From positions 911,501 through 975,500 of the forward strand of contig NZ_CP086610.1 of NCBI RefSeq assembly GCF_020883495.1: a stretch of 64,000 bases of DNA, in the 5' to 3' direction. The DNA is from Shinella zoogloeoides. Its GTDB lineage: Bacteria > Pseudomonadota > Alphaproteobacteria > Rhizobiales > Rhizobiaceae. Position numbers and translations under genes: made by a program. The notes beneath the pieces were generated by a model, which saw nothing but the letters and a program-made list of their open reading frames with translations, did not search any database and was not told where the DNA came from. Positions 45,620 to 53,957 of this stretch are shown piece by piece (the stretch's first letter is position 1; every line of letters starts with the position of its first letter).

Positions 45620-47023
45620 CTATTCGGCGCGGTAGGGCACCTTGCCCGTATTGAACAGGTTCCTGGGGTCGAGCGCCGCCTTGATCGCTCCGGCGAGGGC
45701 GCGGCGGGCCGGGTTGCCGTAGACGAGATAGGCGCGGTGTTTTTCCAGGCCGACCCCGTGCTCGGCGGAAAAGCTGCCGCCGCATTCGCCGACGCCCGTA
45801 TAGACGGCATCCTCGATCGGCTCCTTGACGGCCGCCTCGGCCGATCCTGCGCCGATGACGGAAATATGCAGGTTTCCGTCCGCCACATGGCCGTAGACAT
45901 AGGCGTCAAAACCGGGATCCATTGCCTTCAGCCGGTCGCGCAGGCCCGCCACATAGGCATCCAGCGCGCCGGGGGGCAGCGAGACATCGTAGGACGGGGC
46001 GGCGGGGTGGAGACGGTAGATGAAGTCGCTTTCTTCCCGCAGCGCCCAGAAACGCCGCGCCTGATCCAGCGAGGCGGAGACGATGCCGCTCGTCAGTTCG
46101 TGCGCCTCCCACAGATCGGCAAGGCCTTCCTCCAGCGCCGTGCGCGCCTCCGCCTCGCTGGCGGCGGAAACCTCGATCAGCAGCACCGCGGCCGTGTCGC
46201 CCTCAAGCCAGTCGAGATCGAAGCCGCGTTCCCCGGCGCTGTCGACGAAATAGCGCCGCCACATCAGTTCCGCGCCTTCGAGCTGCAAGGCGGGTTGGGC
46301 GCGGAAATGGGCGATGAGGGCAAGGGCCGAGGTGGCGTCCTTCACGCCGACAAGGGCCGTGGCGCGCATGGAATTGAAGCTTTCGAGCTTCAGCACGGCG
46401 CGGGTGATGAAGCCGTAAGCGCCCTCCGAACCGATGAGAAGCTGCTTGATATCCGGCCCGGCGCTCACCTTCAGCACGCGCGTCAGGTCGCTGAACAGGC
46501 TTCCGTCCGGCATCACGGCTTCGATACCGAGCACCTGATGGCGCATCACGCCGTTGCGGAAGGCGAGGATGCCGCCGGCATTGGTGGCGATCATGCCGCC
46601 GATGGTGGCGCTGCCGCGCGCGGCAAGGTCGATGCCGGGGGTAAGGCCGGTCCCGGCCGTCGCTTCCTGCAGGGCTTGCAGCGTGACGCCTGCGCCGACG
46701 GTGACGGTGCGGGCGAGGGGATCGATGGCCTCGATCCCGTTCAGCCGCGCGGTGGACAGGATCAATTCGCCCGGCCGGCTCACGCCGCCGCCGACAAGCC
46801 CGGTGCGCCCGCCCTGCGGCACCACGGGCACCCTGTTTTCCACGCACCAGCGCACGATTGCGGCCGCCGCCTGCGGCGTTGCCGGCTCGGCCATGACGCC
46901 CGCGCCGAAATTGTCGGGATGCTCGCCCGGATGCCGCCTGGCAAGCGTGTCGCTTCCGATAAGGTGAAGATCGGCGCTGAATTCGTTCAAGTCCTGCCGG
47001 ATCGTTCGGATAAGGTCGGACAT
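45620..47023 (-). CDS. FAD-linked oxidase, GlcD/D-2-hydroxyacid dehydrogenase type
   Basis: The 467-residue flavoprotein has the FAD_binding_4 region (VPVVPQGGRTGLVGGG near residues 68-83, GIDLAARGSATIGGMIATNA near 133-152) and the C-terminal oxidase domain (YVYGHVADGNLHISVIG, CGGSFSAEHGVGLEKHRAYL). It should oxidise a D-2-hydroxyacid such as D-lactate or 2-hydroxyglutarate; the exact substrate is not clear. The ATG at 47023 was chosen over an upstream one at 47107 because the family begins close to it. The SDR gene follows on the same strand, so the two may act together. Confidence 0.88.
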   Translation of the reverse strand: MSDLIRTIRQDLNEFSADLHLIGSDTLARRHPGEHPDNFGAGVMAEPATPQAAAAIVRWCVENRVPVVPQGGRTGLVGGGVSRPGELILSTARLNGIEAIDPLARTVTVGAGVTLQALQEATAGTGLTPGIDLAARGSATIGGMIATNAGGILAFRNGVMRHQVLGIEAVMPDGSLFSDLTRVLKVSAGPDIKQLLIGSEGAYGFITRAVLKLESFNSMRATALVGVKDATSALALIAHFRAQPALQLEGAELMWRRYFVDSAGERGFDLDWLEGDTAAVLLIEVSAASEAEARTALEEGLADLWEAHELTSGIVSASLDQARRFWALREESDFIYRLHPAAPSYDVSLPPGALDAYVAGLRDRLKAMDPGFDAYVYGHVADGNLHISVIGAGSAEAAVKEPIEDAVYTGVGECGGSFSAEHGVGLEKHRAYLVYGNPARRALAGAIKAALDPRNLFNTGKVPYRAE

Positions 47024-47164
47024 GGCGGCGATCCTCTGCCTGTTGGCGTTCTGCGCAGGCTTACAGCATGTCATGCGGGCGCGCTCTGCTTTTGTGTCAG
47101 GGCGCAAGGCTAATCAAGCCTTGAGGCGGCGCAAAGGGGAAGACCGGCCATAAACCCTGCGCTG

Positions 47165-47186
47165 TTGACGTTTACGTTAAAGTCAA
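47165..47186. promoter_or_regulatory. MerR-type (LiuR-like) operator upstream of ETF-QO
   Basis: Half-sites TTGAC and GTCAA enclose a 12-base centre with the core TTTACGTTAA; the 22-base site is palindromic at 18 positions. Its shape fits LiuR-type MerR operators, which control branched-chain amino acid and fatty acid oxidation genes including ETF-QO in proteobacteria. A wider perfect 8-base inverted repeat, GACCGGCC (47142-47149) and GGCCGGTC (47195-47202), surrounds it. The rest of the 309-base gap (47024-47332) shows nothing else I can name. Confidence 0.55.
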
Positions 47187-47332
47187 TAAACTTCGGCCGG
47201 TCATGATGTCATGCGCAAAAGCGGGGATAGTCTGTCGCGGAACGGCTCGACAAGATTTCCGGTATTTGTCATGACAGGATGGACCAGAGGGATTTTCCGC
47301 GGCTTTTGAGGGGTTGCGGGGTGGAGAGAAGA

Positions 47333-48997
47333 ATGAGCGAAGACATGGAACTCCCCGAACGCGAGTCGATGGAATTCGACGTTGTGATCGTCGGCGCGGG
47401 GCCGGCCGGCCTTTCGGCGGCAATCCGGCTGAAGCAGGTCAATCCTGACCTGACGGTCGTCGTGCTGGAAAAGGGCTCGGAAGTCGGCGCGCATATCCTC
47501 TCCGGCGCGGTCGTCGACCCCATCGGCATCGACCGCCTGCTGCCCGACTGGCGCGAGGACGACAGCCATCCCTTCAAGACCGAGGTGAAGGACGACCACT
47601 TCCTGCTGCTCGGCCCGGCCGGCTCCGTCCGTCTGCCGAACTTCGCCATGCCGCCCTTGATGAACAATCACGGCAACTACATTGTCTCGCTCGGCAATGT
47701 CTGTCGCTGGCTCGCGACCAAGGCGGAAGAACTCGGCGTCGAAATCTACCCCGGCTTTGCCGCGACCGAAGTGCTCTACAACGATGAGGGCGCGGTGATC
47801 GGTGTTGCGACCGGCGACATGGGCATCGAGCGCAATGGCGAACCCGGCCCGAACTATACCCGCGGCATGGCACTGCTCGGCAAATACACGCTGATCTCCG
47901 AGGGCGTGCGCGGCTCGCTCGCCAAGCAGCTCATCGCGAAATTCGATCTCCAGAAGGATCGCGAACCCCAGAAATTCGGCATCGGCCTGAAAGAACTCTG
48001 GCAGGTCAAGCCGGAACACCACAAGCCCGGCCTCGTGCAGCATTCCTTCGGCTGGCCGCTCGGCATGAAGACCGGCGGCGGTTCCTTCCTCTATCACCTC
48101 GAAGACAACCTCGTCGCTGTCGGCTTCGTGGTGCATCTCAACTACAAGAACCCCTATCTCTTCCCCTTCGAGGAGTTCCAGCGCTTCAAGACGCATCCGG
48201 CCATTCGAGGCACCTTCGAGGGCGGCAAGCGTCTTTCCTATGGCGCGCGCGCCATCACCGAAGGCGGCTACCAGTCGGTTCCGAAACTGTCGTTCCCCGG
48301 CGGCGCGCTGATCGGCTGCTCGGCCGGTTTCGTCAACGTCCCGCGCATCAAGGGCAGCCACAATGCGGTGCTCTCGGGCATGCTCGCCGCGGAAAAGCTG
48401 GCGGACGCCATTGCCAATGGCCGCGCCAATGACGAGCCGATCGAGATCGAACAGGGCTGGCGCGACAGCGCCATCGGCTCGGACCTGAAGAAGGTGCGCA
48501 ACGTCAAGCCGCTGTGGTCGAAGTTCGGCACGGCGGTGGGCGTCGCGCTCGGCGGTCTCGACATGTGGACGAACACGCTGCTCGGCTTCTCCTTCTTCGG
48601 CACGCTAAAGCATGGCAAGACGGACGCGCAGAGCCTTGAACCGGCGGCCAAGCACAACAAGATCGACTATCCCAAGCCGGATGGCGTCCTGACCTTCGAC
48701 CGTCTGTCCTCTGTGTTCCTGTCGAACACCAACCACGAGGAAGACCAGCCGATCCACCTCCAGCTCAAGAACCCGGAGCTGCAGAAGACGTCGGAACTCG
48801 ATGTCTATGCCGGTCCGTCGACGCGCTACTGTCCGGCGGGCGTCTACGAATGGGTGGAGAAGGACGGCAAGGACGTCTTCGTGATCAACGCGCAGAACTG
48901 CGTTCACTGCAAGACCTGCGATATCAAGGACCCCAACCAGAATATCAACTGGGTGCCGCCGCAAGGGGGCGAAGGGCCGGTCTATCCGAACATGTAA
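47333..48997 (+). CDS. Electron transfer flavoprotein-ubiquinone oxidoreductase
   Basis: The 554-residue membrane-associated flavoprotein passes electrons from ETF to ubiquinone, serving beta-oxidation and amino acid breakdown. It has the FAD motif DVVIVGAGPAGLSAAIRL near residues 16-33, the motif AEGVRGSLAKQL-like (LISEGVRGSLAKQLI) and a C-terminal 4Fe-4S domain with Cys in YCPAGVYEW and in NCVHCKTCDIKDP. Length and ligands are complete. The last nine residues (GEGPVYPNM) are encoded in a 29-base segment that is repeated 75 bases downstream. A LiuR-like operator lies upstream. Confidence 0.95.
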   Translation: MSEDMELPERESMEFDVVIVGAGPAGLSAAIRLKQVNPDLTVVVLEKGSEVGAHILSGAVVDPIGIDRLLPDWREDDSHPFKTEVKDDHFLLLGPAGSVRLPNFAMPPLMNNHGNYIVSLGNVCRWLATKAEELGVEIYPGFAATEVLYNDEGAVIGVATGDMGIERNGEPGPNYTRGMALLGKYTLISEGVRGSLAKQLIAKFDLQKDREPQKFGIGLKELWQVKPEHHKPGLVQHSFGWPLGMKTGGGSFLYHLEDNLVAVGFVVHLNYKNPYLFPFEEFQRFKTHPAIRGTFEGGKRLSYGARAITEGGYQSVPKLSFPGGALIGCSAGFVNVPRIKGSHNAVLSGMLAAEKLADAIANGRANDEPIEIEQGWRDSAIGSDLKKVRNVKPLWSKFGTAVGVALGGLDMWTNTLLGFSFFGTLKHGKTDAQSLEPAAKHNKIDYPKPDGVLTFDRLSSVFLSNTNHEEDQPIHLQLKNPELQKTSELDVYAGPSTRYCPAGVYEWVEKDGKDVFVINAQNCVHCKTCDIKDPNQNINWVPPQGGEGPVYPNM

Positions 48998-49069
48998 TGT
49001 TTGGAGAGGCCGGACCGCACGGACCCCCGCATGAAAGAGTGGGGCGAAGGGCCGGTCTATCCGAACATG
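48966..49069 (+). repeat. 29-base direct repeat of the ETF-QO 3' end
   Basis: The identical 29 bases at 48966-48994 and 49041-49069 encode GEGPVYPNM. The spacing is 75 bases, a multiple of three, and the second copy is in the same frame as the gene but after its TAA stop. Intervening sequence is unrelated to the gene. Confidence 0.95.
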
Positions 49070-49090
49070 GGAGCGATTGCCTCACCCGCC

Positions 49091-49120
49091 AAAGGCCGCC
49101 GTGAAGGCGGCCTTTTTCTT
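49091..49120 (+). terminator. Intrinsic terminator after ETF-QO
   Basis: AAAGGCCGCC and GGCGGCCTTT form a perfect 10-bp stem around GTGAA, with T residues following to TTTTTCTT. It lies about 95 bases after the stop, beyond the duplicated 3' end. Confidence 0.9.
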
Positions 49121-49229
49121 GCCATGCACCTTAATGCGCGCCGCAGCCGCGGCGTGCCGTTTAACGCTCCATTAACCATACCTGCATAATTTCCACCCTC
49201 GAGGACGAGATGTTCAGGGGGCTTTAACC

Positions 49230-49859
49230 ATGTCGATTTCCCGCCGCGGATTCCTGCTCGGCGCATCCGCATTGCTCGCGGGCTGCGCGACGAACGGCAC
49301 GAGCGACCGCGCCAACTATGGCGACCGCCTGGACGAGAAGCATCCGATGAAGGCGATGCCGCTCGACAAGATCAAGCCGGAACTGCGCCGCCAGGAGGTC
49401 GCCTATCCGACCGACCACGCGGCAGGCACCATCGTCGTCGATACGCCCGCGCGCCGGCTCTATTATGTGCTGGGCGACGGAAGGGCGATGCGCTACGGCA
49501 TCGGCGTCGGCCGGCAGGGCTATTCGCTGGCAGGCAACGCCTATATCGGCCGCAAGGCGGAATGGCCGAGCTGGACGCCGACCCCCAACATGATCCGCCG
49601 CGATCCCAAGAAGAACCTCAAATATGCCGGCGGCCTTCCGGGCGGCATCAACAATCCGCTCGGCGCCCGCGCCATCTATCTCTACCAGAACGGCAACGAC
49701 ACCATGTTCCGCATCCACGGCACCAACCAGCCGTGGTCGATCGGGCAGGCCATGTCGAGCGGCTGCGTGCGCATGCTCAACCATGACGTCATCGATCTTT
49801 ACGAGCGGGTGAAGCCGGGCGGCAAGGTCCATGTCATCCAGGGCCGCCGCGAGGCCTGA
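49230..49859 (+). CDS. L,D-transpeptidase (YkuD family) lipoprotein
   Basis: The 209-residue protein has a SRRGFLLGA twin-arginine-like start and the lipobox LLAGC (C19), so it should be exported and lipid-anchored. The YkuD catalytic motif is RIHGTNQPWSIGQAMSSGCV with H163 and C179. It makes 3-3 crosslinks in peptidoglycan or attaches proteins to it. The pattern LPGGINNPLGARAIYLY is typical. Such enzymes occur in multiple copies in rhizobia. A terminator follows. Confidence 0.92.
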   Translation: MSISRRGFLLGASALLAGCATNGTSDRANYGDRLDEKHPMKAMPLDKIKPELRRQEVAYPTDHAAGTIVVDTPARRLYYVLGDGRAMRYGIGVGRQGYSLAGNAYIGRKAEWPSWTPTPNMIRRDPKKNLKYAGGLPGGINNPLGARAIYLYQNGNDTMFRIHGTNQPWSIGQAMSSGCVRMLNHDVIDLYERVKPGGKVHVIQGRREA

Positions 49860-49893
49860 CGCCGGCGACAGCCGCATCCCGAGTGACACGACG

Positions 49894-49921
49894 AGGCCGG
49901 CCGATTGCCGGCCTTTCCGTT
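49894..49921 (+). terminator. Intrinsic terminator after the L,D-transpeptidase gene
   Basis: AGGCCGGC and GCCGGCCT enclose CGATT, followed by TTCCGTTTTG. Confidence 0.75.
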
Positions 49922-50203
49922 TTGCGGGTTGAAAAAGCTGAATCCTCCCATACGATTGCCCGTGATCCCGCGCCTGGACGAAGTGGGGGTGCGATTTGAC
50001 GCTCCCATGACGCAATGGGGGCAATGGCAGACGCATTCGTACCGGCATGCGATCCCGTAGCTGCAAAAGTCGAGGCTGCGGTATTGCAGGAGGGCCTTCC
50101 CGGTCCGTCCGAAAGCGATCCGCGGAGGATCACGGGCCTGGCGGCGGCGGTGCGGCGAGGCTCGAAGGAGCACAACGACACCGTCGCCAATGAGGGAACG
50201 GAT
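49922..50203. other. Upstream region of the ABC binding-protein gene
   Basis: No gene or clear promoter is visible in the 282 bases. A frame continuous with the next gene extends back to 50015, but it lacks a signal peptide at its start and I treat it as non-coding. The whole gap after the transpeptidase gene is 344 bases. Confidence 0.5.
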
Positions 50204-51202
50204 ATGAAACATCTTCTTGCTTCCACCTGCCTTGTCGCCGGTCTGCTGGCCATGACGGGCGCCGCGCGTGCCGAGTGCGGCGACGTGACCATCGCCAGCA
50301 TGAACTGGCAGAGCGCCGAGGTTCTGGCCGCGCTCGACAAGTTCATCCTGACCGAAGGCTACGGCTGCAACGCCGAGGTCATCGTCGGCGACACGGTTCC
50401 GACCATCACCTCGATGATCGAGAAGGGCGAGCCGGATCTCGCGCCGGAAGGCTGGGTGGATCTGCTGCCGGACGTCGTCAAGCGCGGTATCGATGAAGGC
50501 AAGCTGGTCGGCGCGGCCGTCGCGCTTTCCGACGGCGCCGTTCAGGGCTGGTGGATTCCGAAATACATCGCCGACGCCAACCCGGACATCAAGACGATCG
50601 ACGACGCGCTGAAGCACCCGGAACTGTTCCCGGACCCGGAAGACAAGAGCAAGGGCGCCGTGCACAACGGCCCGCAGGGCTGGGGCGGCACGGTCGTGAC
50701 GAGCCAGCTCTACAAGGCCTATGGCGGCGAAGCGGCGAACTTCACGCTGGTCGACACCGGCTCGGCTGCCGGCCTCGACGGCTCCATCGCCAAGGCCTAC
50801 GAGCGCAAGGAAGGCTGGGTCGGTTACTACTGGGCGCCGACCGCGCTGCTCGGCAAGTACGAGATGGTGAAGCTGGAGCACGGCGTTCCCTTCGACGCCG
50901 CCGAGTGGAAGCGCTGCAACACGGTTGCCGACTGCGCGGACCCGAAGAAGAACGACTGGCCGAAGGACACCGTCCAGACGCTCGTGACGAAGCCCTTCTC
51001 CGACCGCGCTGGCGCGGACGTGATGGGCTACCTCAACAAGCGCGCCTGGAGCAACGCGACGGTCAACAAGCTGATGGCCTGGATGACCGACAACCAGGCG
51101 AGCGGCGACGATGGCGCCAAGCAGTTCCTCAAGGAGAACGAAGCGCTCTGGAAGGAATGGGTCTCGCCGGAAGCCGCCGAAAAGATCAAGGCTGCCCTCT
51201 GA
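50204..51202 (+). CDS. ABC transporter substrate-binding protein, betaine/choline type
   Basis: The 332-residue periplasmic protein has a signal peptide ending LAMTGAARAECG (cleavage after residue 23) and the OpuAC/ProX-type core: DVTIASMNWQSAEVLAALDKF, TSMIEKGEPDLAPEGWVDLL, GWVGYYWAPTALLGKYEMV and a C-terminal lobe with two cysteines (KRCNTVADCAD). Trp and Tyr residues in these motifs suit a quaternary-amine binding pocket. GAGGGA lies before the ATG at 50204. The permease gene follows after 155 bases. Confidence 0.88.
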   Translation: MKHLLASTCLVAGLLAMTGAARAECGDVTIASMNWQSAEVLAALDKFILTEGYGCNAEVIVGDTVPTITSMIEKGEPDLAPEGWVDLLPDVVKRGIDEGKLVGAAVALSDGAVQGWWIPKYIADANPDIKTIDDALKHPELFPDPEDKSKGAVHNGPQGWGGTVVTSQLYKAYGGEAANFTLVDTGSAAGLDGSIAKAYERKEGWVGYYWAPTALLGKYEMVKLEHGVPFDAAEWKRCNTVADCADPKKNDWPKDTVQTLVTKPFSDRAGADVMGYLNKRAWSNATVNKLMAWMTDNQASGDDGAKQFLKENEALWKEWVSPEAAEKIKAAL

Positions 51203-51357
51203 TAGCCTGACCGACGACAGGGCGGCGCGTCCTTTGCGGCGCGCCGCCCTGCGCCTTCGTTTTCGCGCATGTCGCGCCGCGCATATCCCGGCGACATGCA
51301 TCAGGGTTGACCGGACAAGCCGGCGCAAGACCGGACCGGGCCGGAAGGGGATCTCAT

Positions 51358-52245
51358 ATGGAATGGTTCACGAAATTTCCGACGATGGACGCGGATTCGC
51401 TGCGCGACCTCAAAAAGACGATCGATGAAGGCTTTCGCGGCTTCACGCGCGCCTATGGCGACGGCATCGAATCCATCTTTCAGCCGCTGCAGCACTTCCT
51501 GATCTGGTCCGAGCGCTTCATGACGAAGACGCCCTGGCCGATCATTCTCCTCCTCATCGCGCTTGTTGCCTGGTTCGCCAGCCGCAACTGGAAGATCGTC
51601 GCCGGCACCGTCGTCACGCTCCTGCTGATCGGCTATTTCGACATGTGGGACGACACGATGAAGACGGTCTCGATGATCTTCGTCTGTACCGTGCTGTCCA
51701 TCGTCATCGGCATTCCCATCGGCATCCTCATGTCGCGCTCCGACCGGGTGCAGAACGCCATCAACCCGATCCTCGACGTCATGCAGACCATGCCGAGCTT
51801 CGTCTACCTGATCCCCGTCGTCATGCTGCTCGGCATCGGCAAGGTTCCCGGCCTCATCGCGGTCGTCATCTACGCCATCCCGCCGATGATCCGCCTCACC
51901 AATCTCGGCATCCGCCTCGTCGACAAGGATGTGCTGGAAGCCGCCGACGCCTTCGGCTCGTCGAGCTGGCAGAAGCTGAAGAACGTGCAGATGCCGCTGG
52001 CGCTGCCCACCATCATGGCCGGCATCAACCAGACGATCATGATGGCGCTCGCCATGGTCGTCATCGCCTCGATGATCGGCGTGCAGGGCCTCGGCCAGCC
52101 GGTGCTGAAGGCGATCTCGAACCAGTATTTCACGCTCGGCATCTTCAACGGCCTCGCCATCGTCGGCATCGCGATCATCTTCGACCGCGTCAGCCAGGCT
52201 TTTGGCGCGCGCCTGCAGAAGCATCGCGAGATCATTCACGGCTGA
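51358..52245 (+). CDS. ABC transporter permease, betaine/choline type
   Basis: The 295-residue membrane protein has a cytoplasmic N-terminus of about 60 residues, then six or seven hydrophobic segments and the BPD-permease loop EAADAFGSSSWQKLKNVQMP, which contacts an ATPase. Further ProW-like signatures are LDVMQTMPSFVYLIPVVMLL and MALAMVVIASMIGVQGLG. No ATPase gene follows; a strong terminator is 18 bases downstream and the next gene is on the other strand. An ATPase encoded elsewhere is needed for function. Confidence 0.9.
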   Translation: MEWFTKFPTMDADSLRDLKKTIDEGFRGFTRAYGDGIESIFQPLQHFLIWSERFMTKTPWPIILLLIALVAWFASRNWKIVAGTVVTLLLIGYFDMWDDTMKTVSMIFVCTVLSIVIGIPIGILMSRSDRVQNAINPILDVMQTMPSFVYLIPVVMLLGIGKVPGLIAVVIYAIPPMIRLTNLGIRLVDKDVLEAADAFGSSSWQKLKNVQMPLALPTIMAGINQTIMMALAMVVIASMIGVQGLGQPVLKAISNQYFTLGIFNGLAIVGIAIIFDRVSQAFGARLQKHREIIHG

Positions 52246-52263
52246 TCCGCCGTTCAGGCCAAC

Positions 52264-52302
52264 AAAAAGGGCGCCCGGCGAAAGCCTCGGGCGCCCTTTT
52301 TT
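52264..52302. terminator. Bidirectional intrinsic terminator
   Basis: AAAAAGGGCGCCCG pairs with CGGGCGCCCTTTTT around a 10-base loop. T runs on both strands let it end the permease transcript (+) and the MFS gene transcript (-). Confidence 0.92.
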
Positions 52303-52331
52303 CGTTTGTGCGGTAGAACCGTTTATTCCGC

Positions 52332-53570
52332 TTATTCCGCTGGGCAGGCCGGCGCTTCCGTGCGGTCCATCTTCTCCATCGCCAGCGACAGGAGGAAGAT
52401 GCCGAAGCCGACGACGGCCGTCGCCGCGCCCACGAAGCCCATCGAGCCGTAGCCGTAGCCCGCGGTGATCGCCATGCCGCCGAAGAGCGCGCCGAGCGCG
52501 TTGGCGACGTTGAAGGCCGAGTGGTTGAGCGCGGCGGCAAGCGTCTGCGCATTGCCGGCGACGTCCATCAGCCGCGTCTGGAGCGCCGGGCCGACGACGA
52601 AGCTGCATCCTATGAGGAAACAGCAGACGCCCAGCAGGATCGGGTTATGCGCCGTCAGCGACAGGCTGACGAGCACGAAGAAATAGAGCACCAGCGACCA
52701 GCCGATGGTGCGCATCAGCGACAGGTCGGCCAGCTTCGCGCCGAAGATGTTGCCGACGATCATGCCGCAGCCGAAGATCGCCATGATTACCGGCACCATG
52801 CCGACATTGAGGCCCGCGACCTCGGTGACGATGGGCGAGATATAGGTGAAGACGGCGAACATGCCGCAGAAGCCGGTTGCCGCGATGCCGAGCGTCAGCC
52901 AGACCTGCTTGCGTTTGAGGGCCGAAAGCTCGGTCAGCGCGTTGATGCCCTTCGGCGCCTTGTCGCGCGGCAGGAAGATCGCGATCAGCAGGACGGTCAG
53001 AAGCCCGGTGATGCCGACGGCGGTGAACATGTACTGCCAGTCGAGAAGCTGACCGAAGAAGGCGGCGAGCGGCGTGCCGATCAGCGTGGCGACGGTAAGG
53101 CCCAGCATGACCTTGCCGACCGCCTGCGTGCGCTTGTTGACCGGCACCATGGAGGCGGCGACCAGCGCGGCGATGCCGAAATAGGCGCCGTGCGGCAGGC
53201 CGGAGAGGAAGCGCAGCAGCATGAAGCTGTGGAAGGTCGGGGCGACGGCGCTGGCAAGGTTGCCGGCCGCGAAAAGCCCCATCAGCACCAGGAGCAGGTC
53301 GCGGCGGCGATAGCGCGCGCCGATGACGGCGATGACCGGCGCACCCACCACGACACCGAGCGCATAGGCGCTGATGACATAGCCGGCCTCGGCGGTCGTC
53401 ACGCCGAAGGTGGCGGCGACGTCCGGCAGCAGGCCCATGATGGCGAATTCGCCGGTGCCGATGCCGAAGCTGCCGACGGCAAGCGCCAGAATGATCAGGG
53501 TGACGGTAAGCGCCGAAAGCGGCGGCTGCCCGGAGGAGAGGGCGGCGTCGGGCAGGGGATGTTCGGACAC
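52332..53570 (-). CDS. MFS transporter, arabinose-efflux-like
   Basis: The 412-residue protein has twelve hydrophobic segments and the DHA1-type MFS motifs GVVVGAPVIAVIGARYRRRD (loop 2-3) and FLSGLPHGAYFGIAALVAAS. It resembles AraJ/YdhP-like sugar or drug efflux permeases; the substrate is unknown. I use a GTG at 53570 (product begins MSEHPLPDAA); an ATG at 53660 gives a longer N-terminus without family likeness. A terminator is downstream. Confidence 0.87.
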   Translation of the reverse strand: MSEHPLPDAALSSGQPPLSALTVTLIILALAVGSFGIGTGEFAIMGLLPDVAATFGVTTAEAGYVISAYALGVVVGAPVIAVIGARYRRRDLLLVLMGLFAAGNLASAVAPTFHSFMLLRFLSGLPHGAYFGIAALVAASMVPVNKRTQAVGKVMLGLTVATLIGTPLAAFFGQLLDWQYMFTAVGITGLLTVLLIAIFLPRDKAPKGINALTELSALKRKQVWLTLGIAATGFCGMFAVFTYISPIVTEVAGLNVGMVPVIMAIFGCGMIVGNIFGAKLADLSLMRTIGWSLVLYFFVLVSLSLTAHNPILLGVCCFLIGCSFVVGPALQTRLMDVAGNAQTLAAALNHSAFNVANALGALFGGMAITAGYGYGSMGFVGAATAVVGFGIFLLSLAMEKMDRTEAPACPAE

Positions 53571-53957
53571 GAGGCGGCTCCGCAAGGACAATTCCGGCAG
53601 AAGCGCCACGCGATCTGCGTTCGGAATCGTGTAGGACAAACAGACGGCCCACACGGACAAGCCGGTGACGAACCCTCACACGGGCGGCCACTCCTCCTGG
53701 CTGCTGATGCGGACTGGTTCGGCCGGAATGGCCGTAATAGGGAAGGTAAGACAGGCCGGCGGGCGCTCTCTCCCGACGCACGCGACCAGCTTGCACTATA
53801 TCAAACCACGGCGCGCTGCCTACTGCGATTTTTCACCTCTCCGGCCTGTCCCGTTCACGATTTCTTGCCCCCTGTTTCGCGCTCGCCTGTTAATCGCCGC
53901 TTTCTCGACTATCTAATGACGGCACAGGCGTTCTCGGCCGTCACACGGAGTATGGGA
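53571..53957. other. Divergent intergenic region
   Basis: This 387-base stretch separates the MFS and lipid kinase genes. It is shorter if the MFS gene starts at 53660. I see no strong palindrome, repeat or well-formed promoter in it. Confidence 0.45.

Noticed and set aside
44651..47113. An 820-codon plus-strand open frame
   Set aside because: It is antisense to the SDR and FAD oxidase genes, both of which show intact family motifs.
49922..50203. N-terminal extension of the ABC binding protein from 50015
   Set aside because: The added residues would precede an intact signal peptide (starting at 50204) and have no export features.
52521..53957. N-terminal extension of the lipid kinase frame back to 52521
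   Set aside because: The extension is antisense to the MFS gene. The kinase family begins at the ATG at 53958, with a ribosome binding site.
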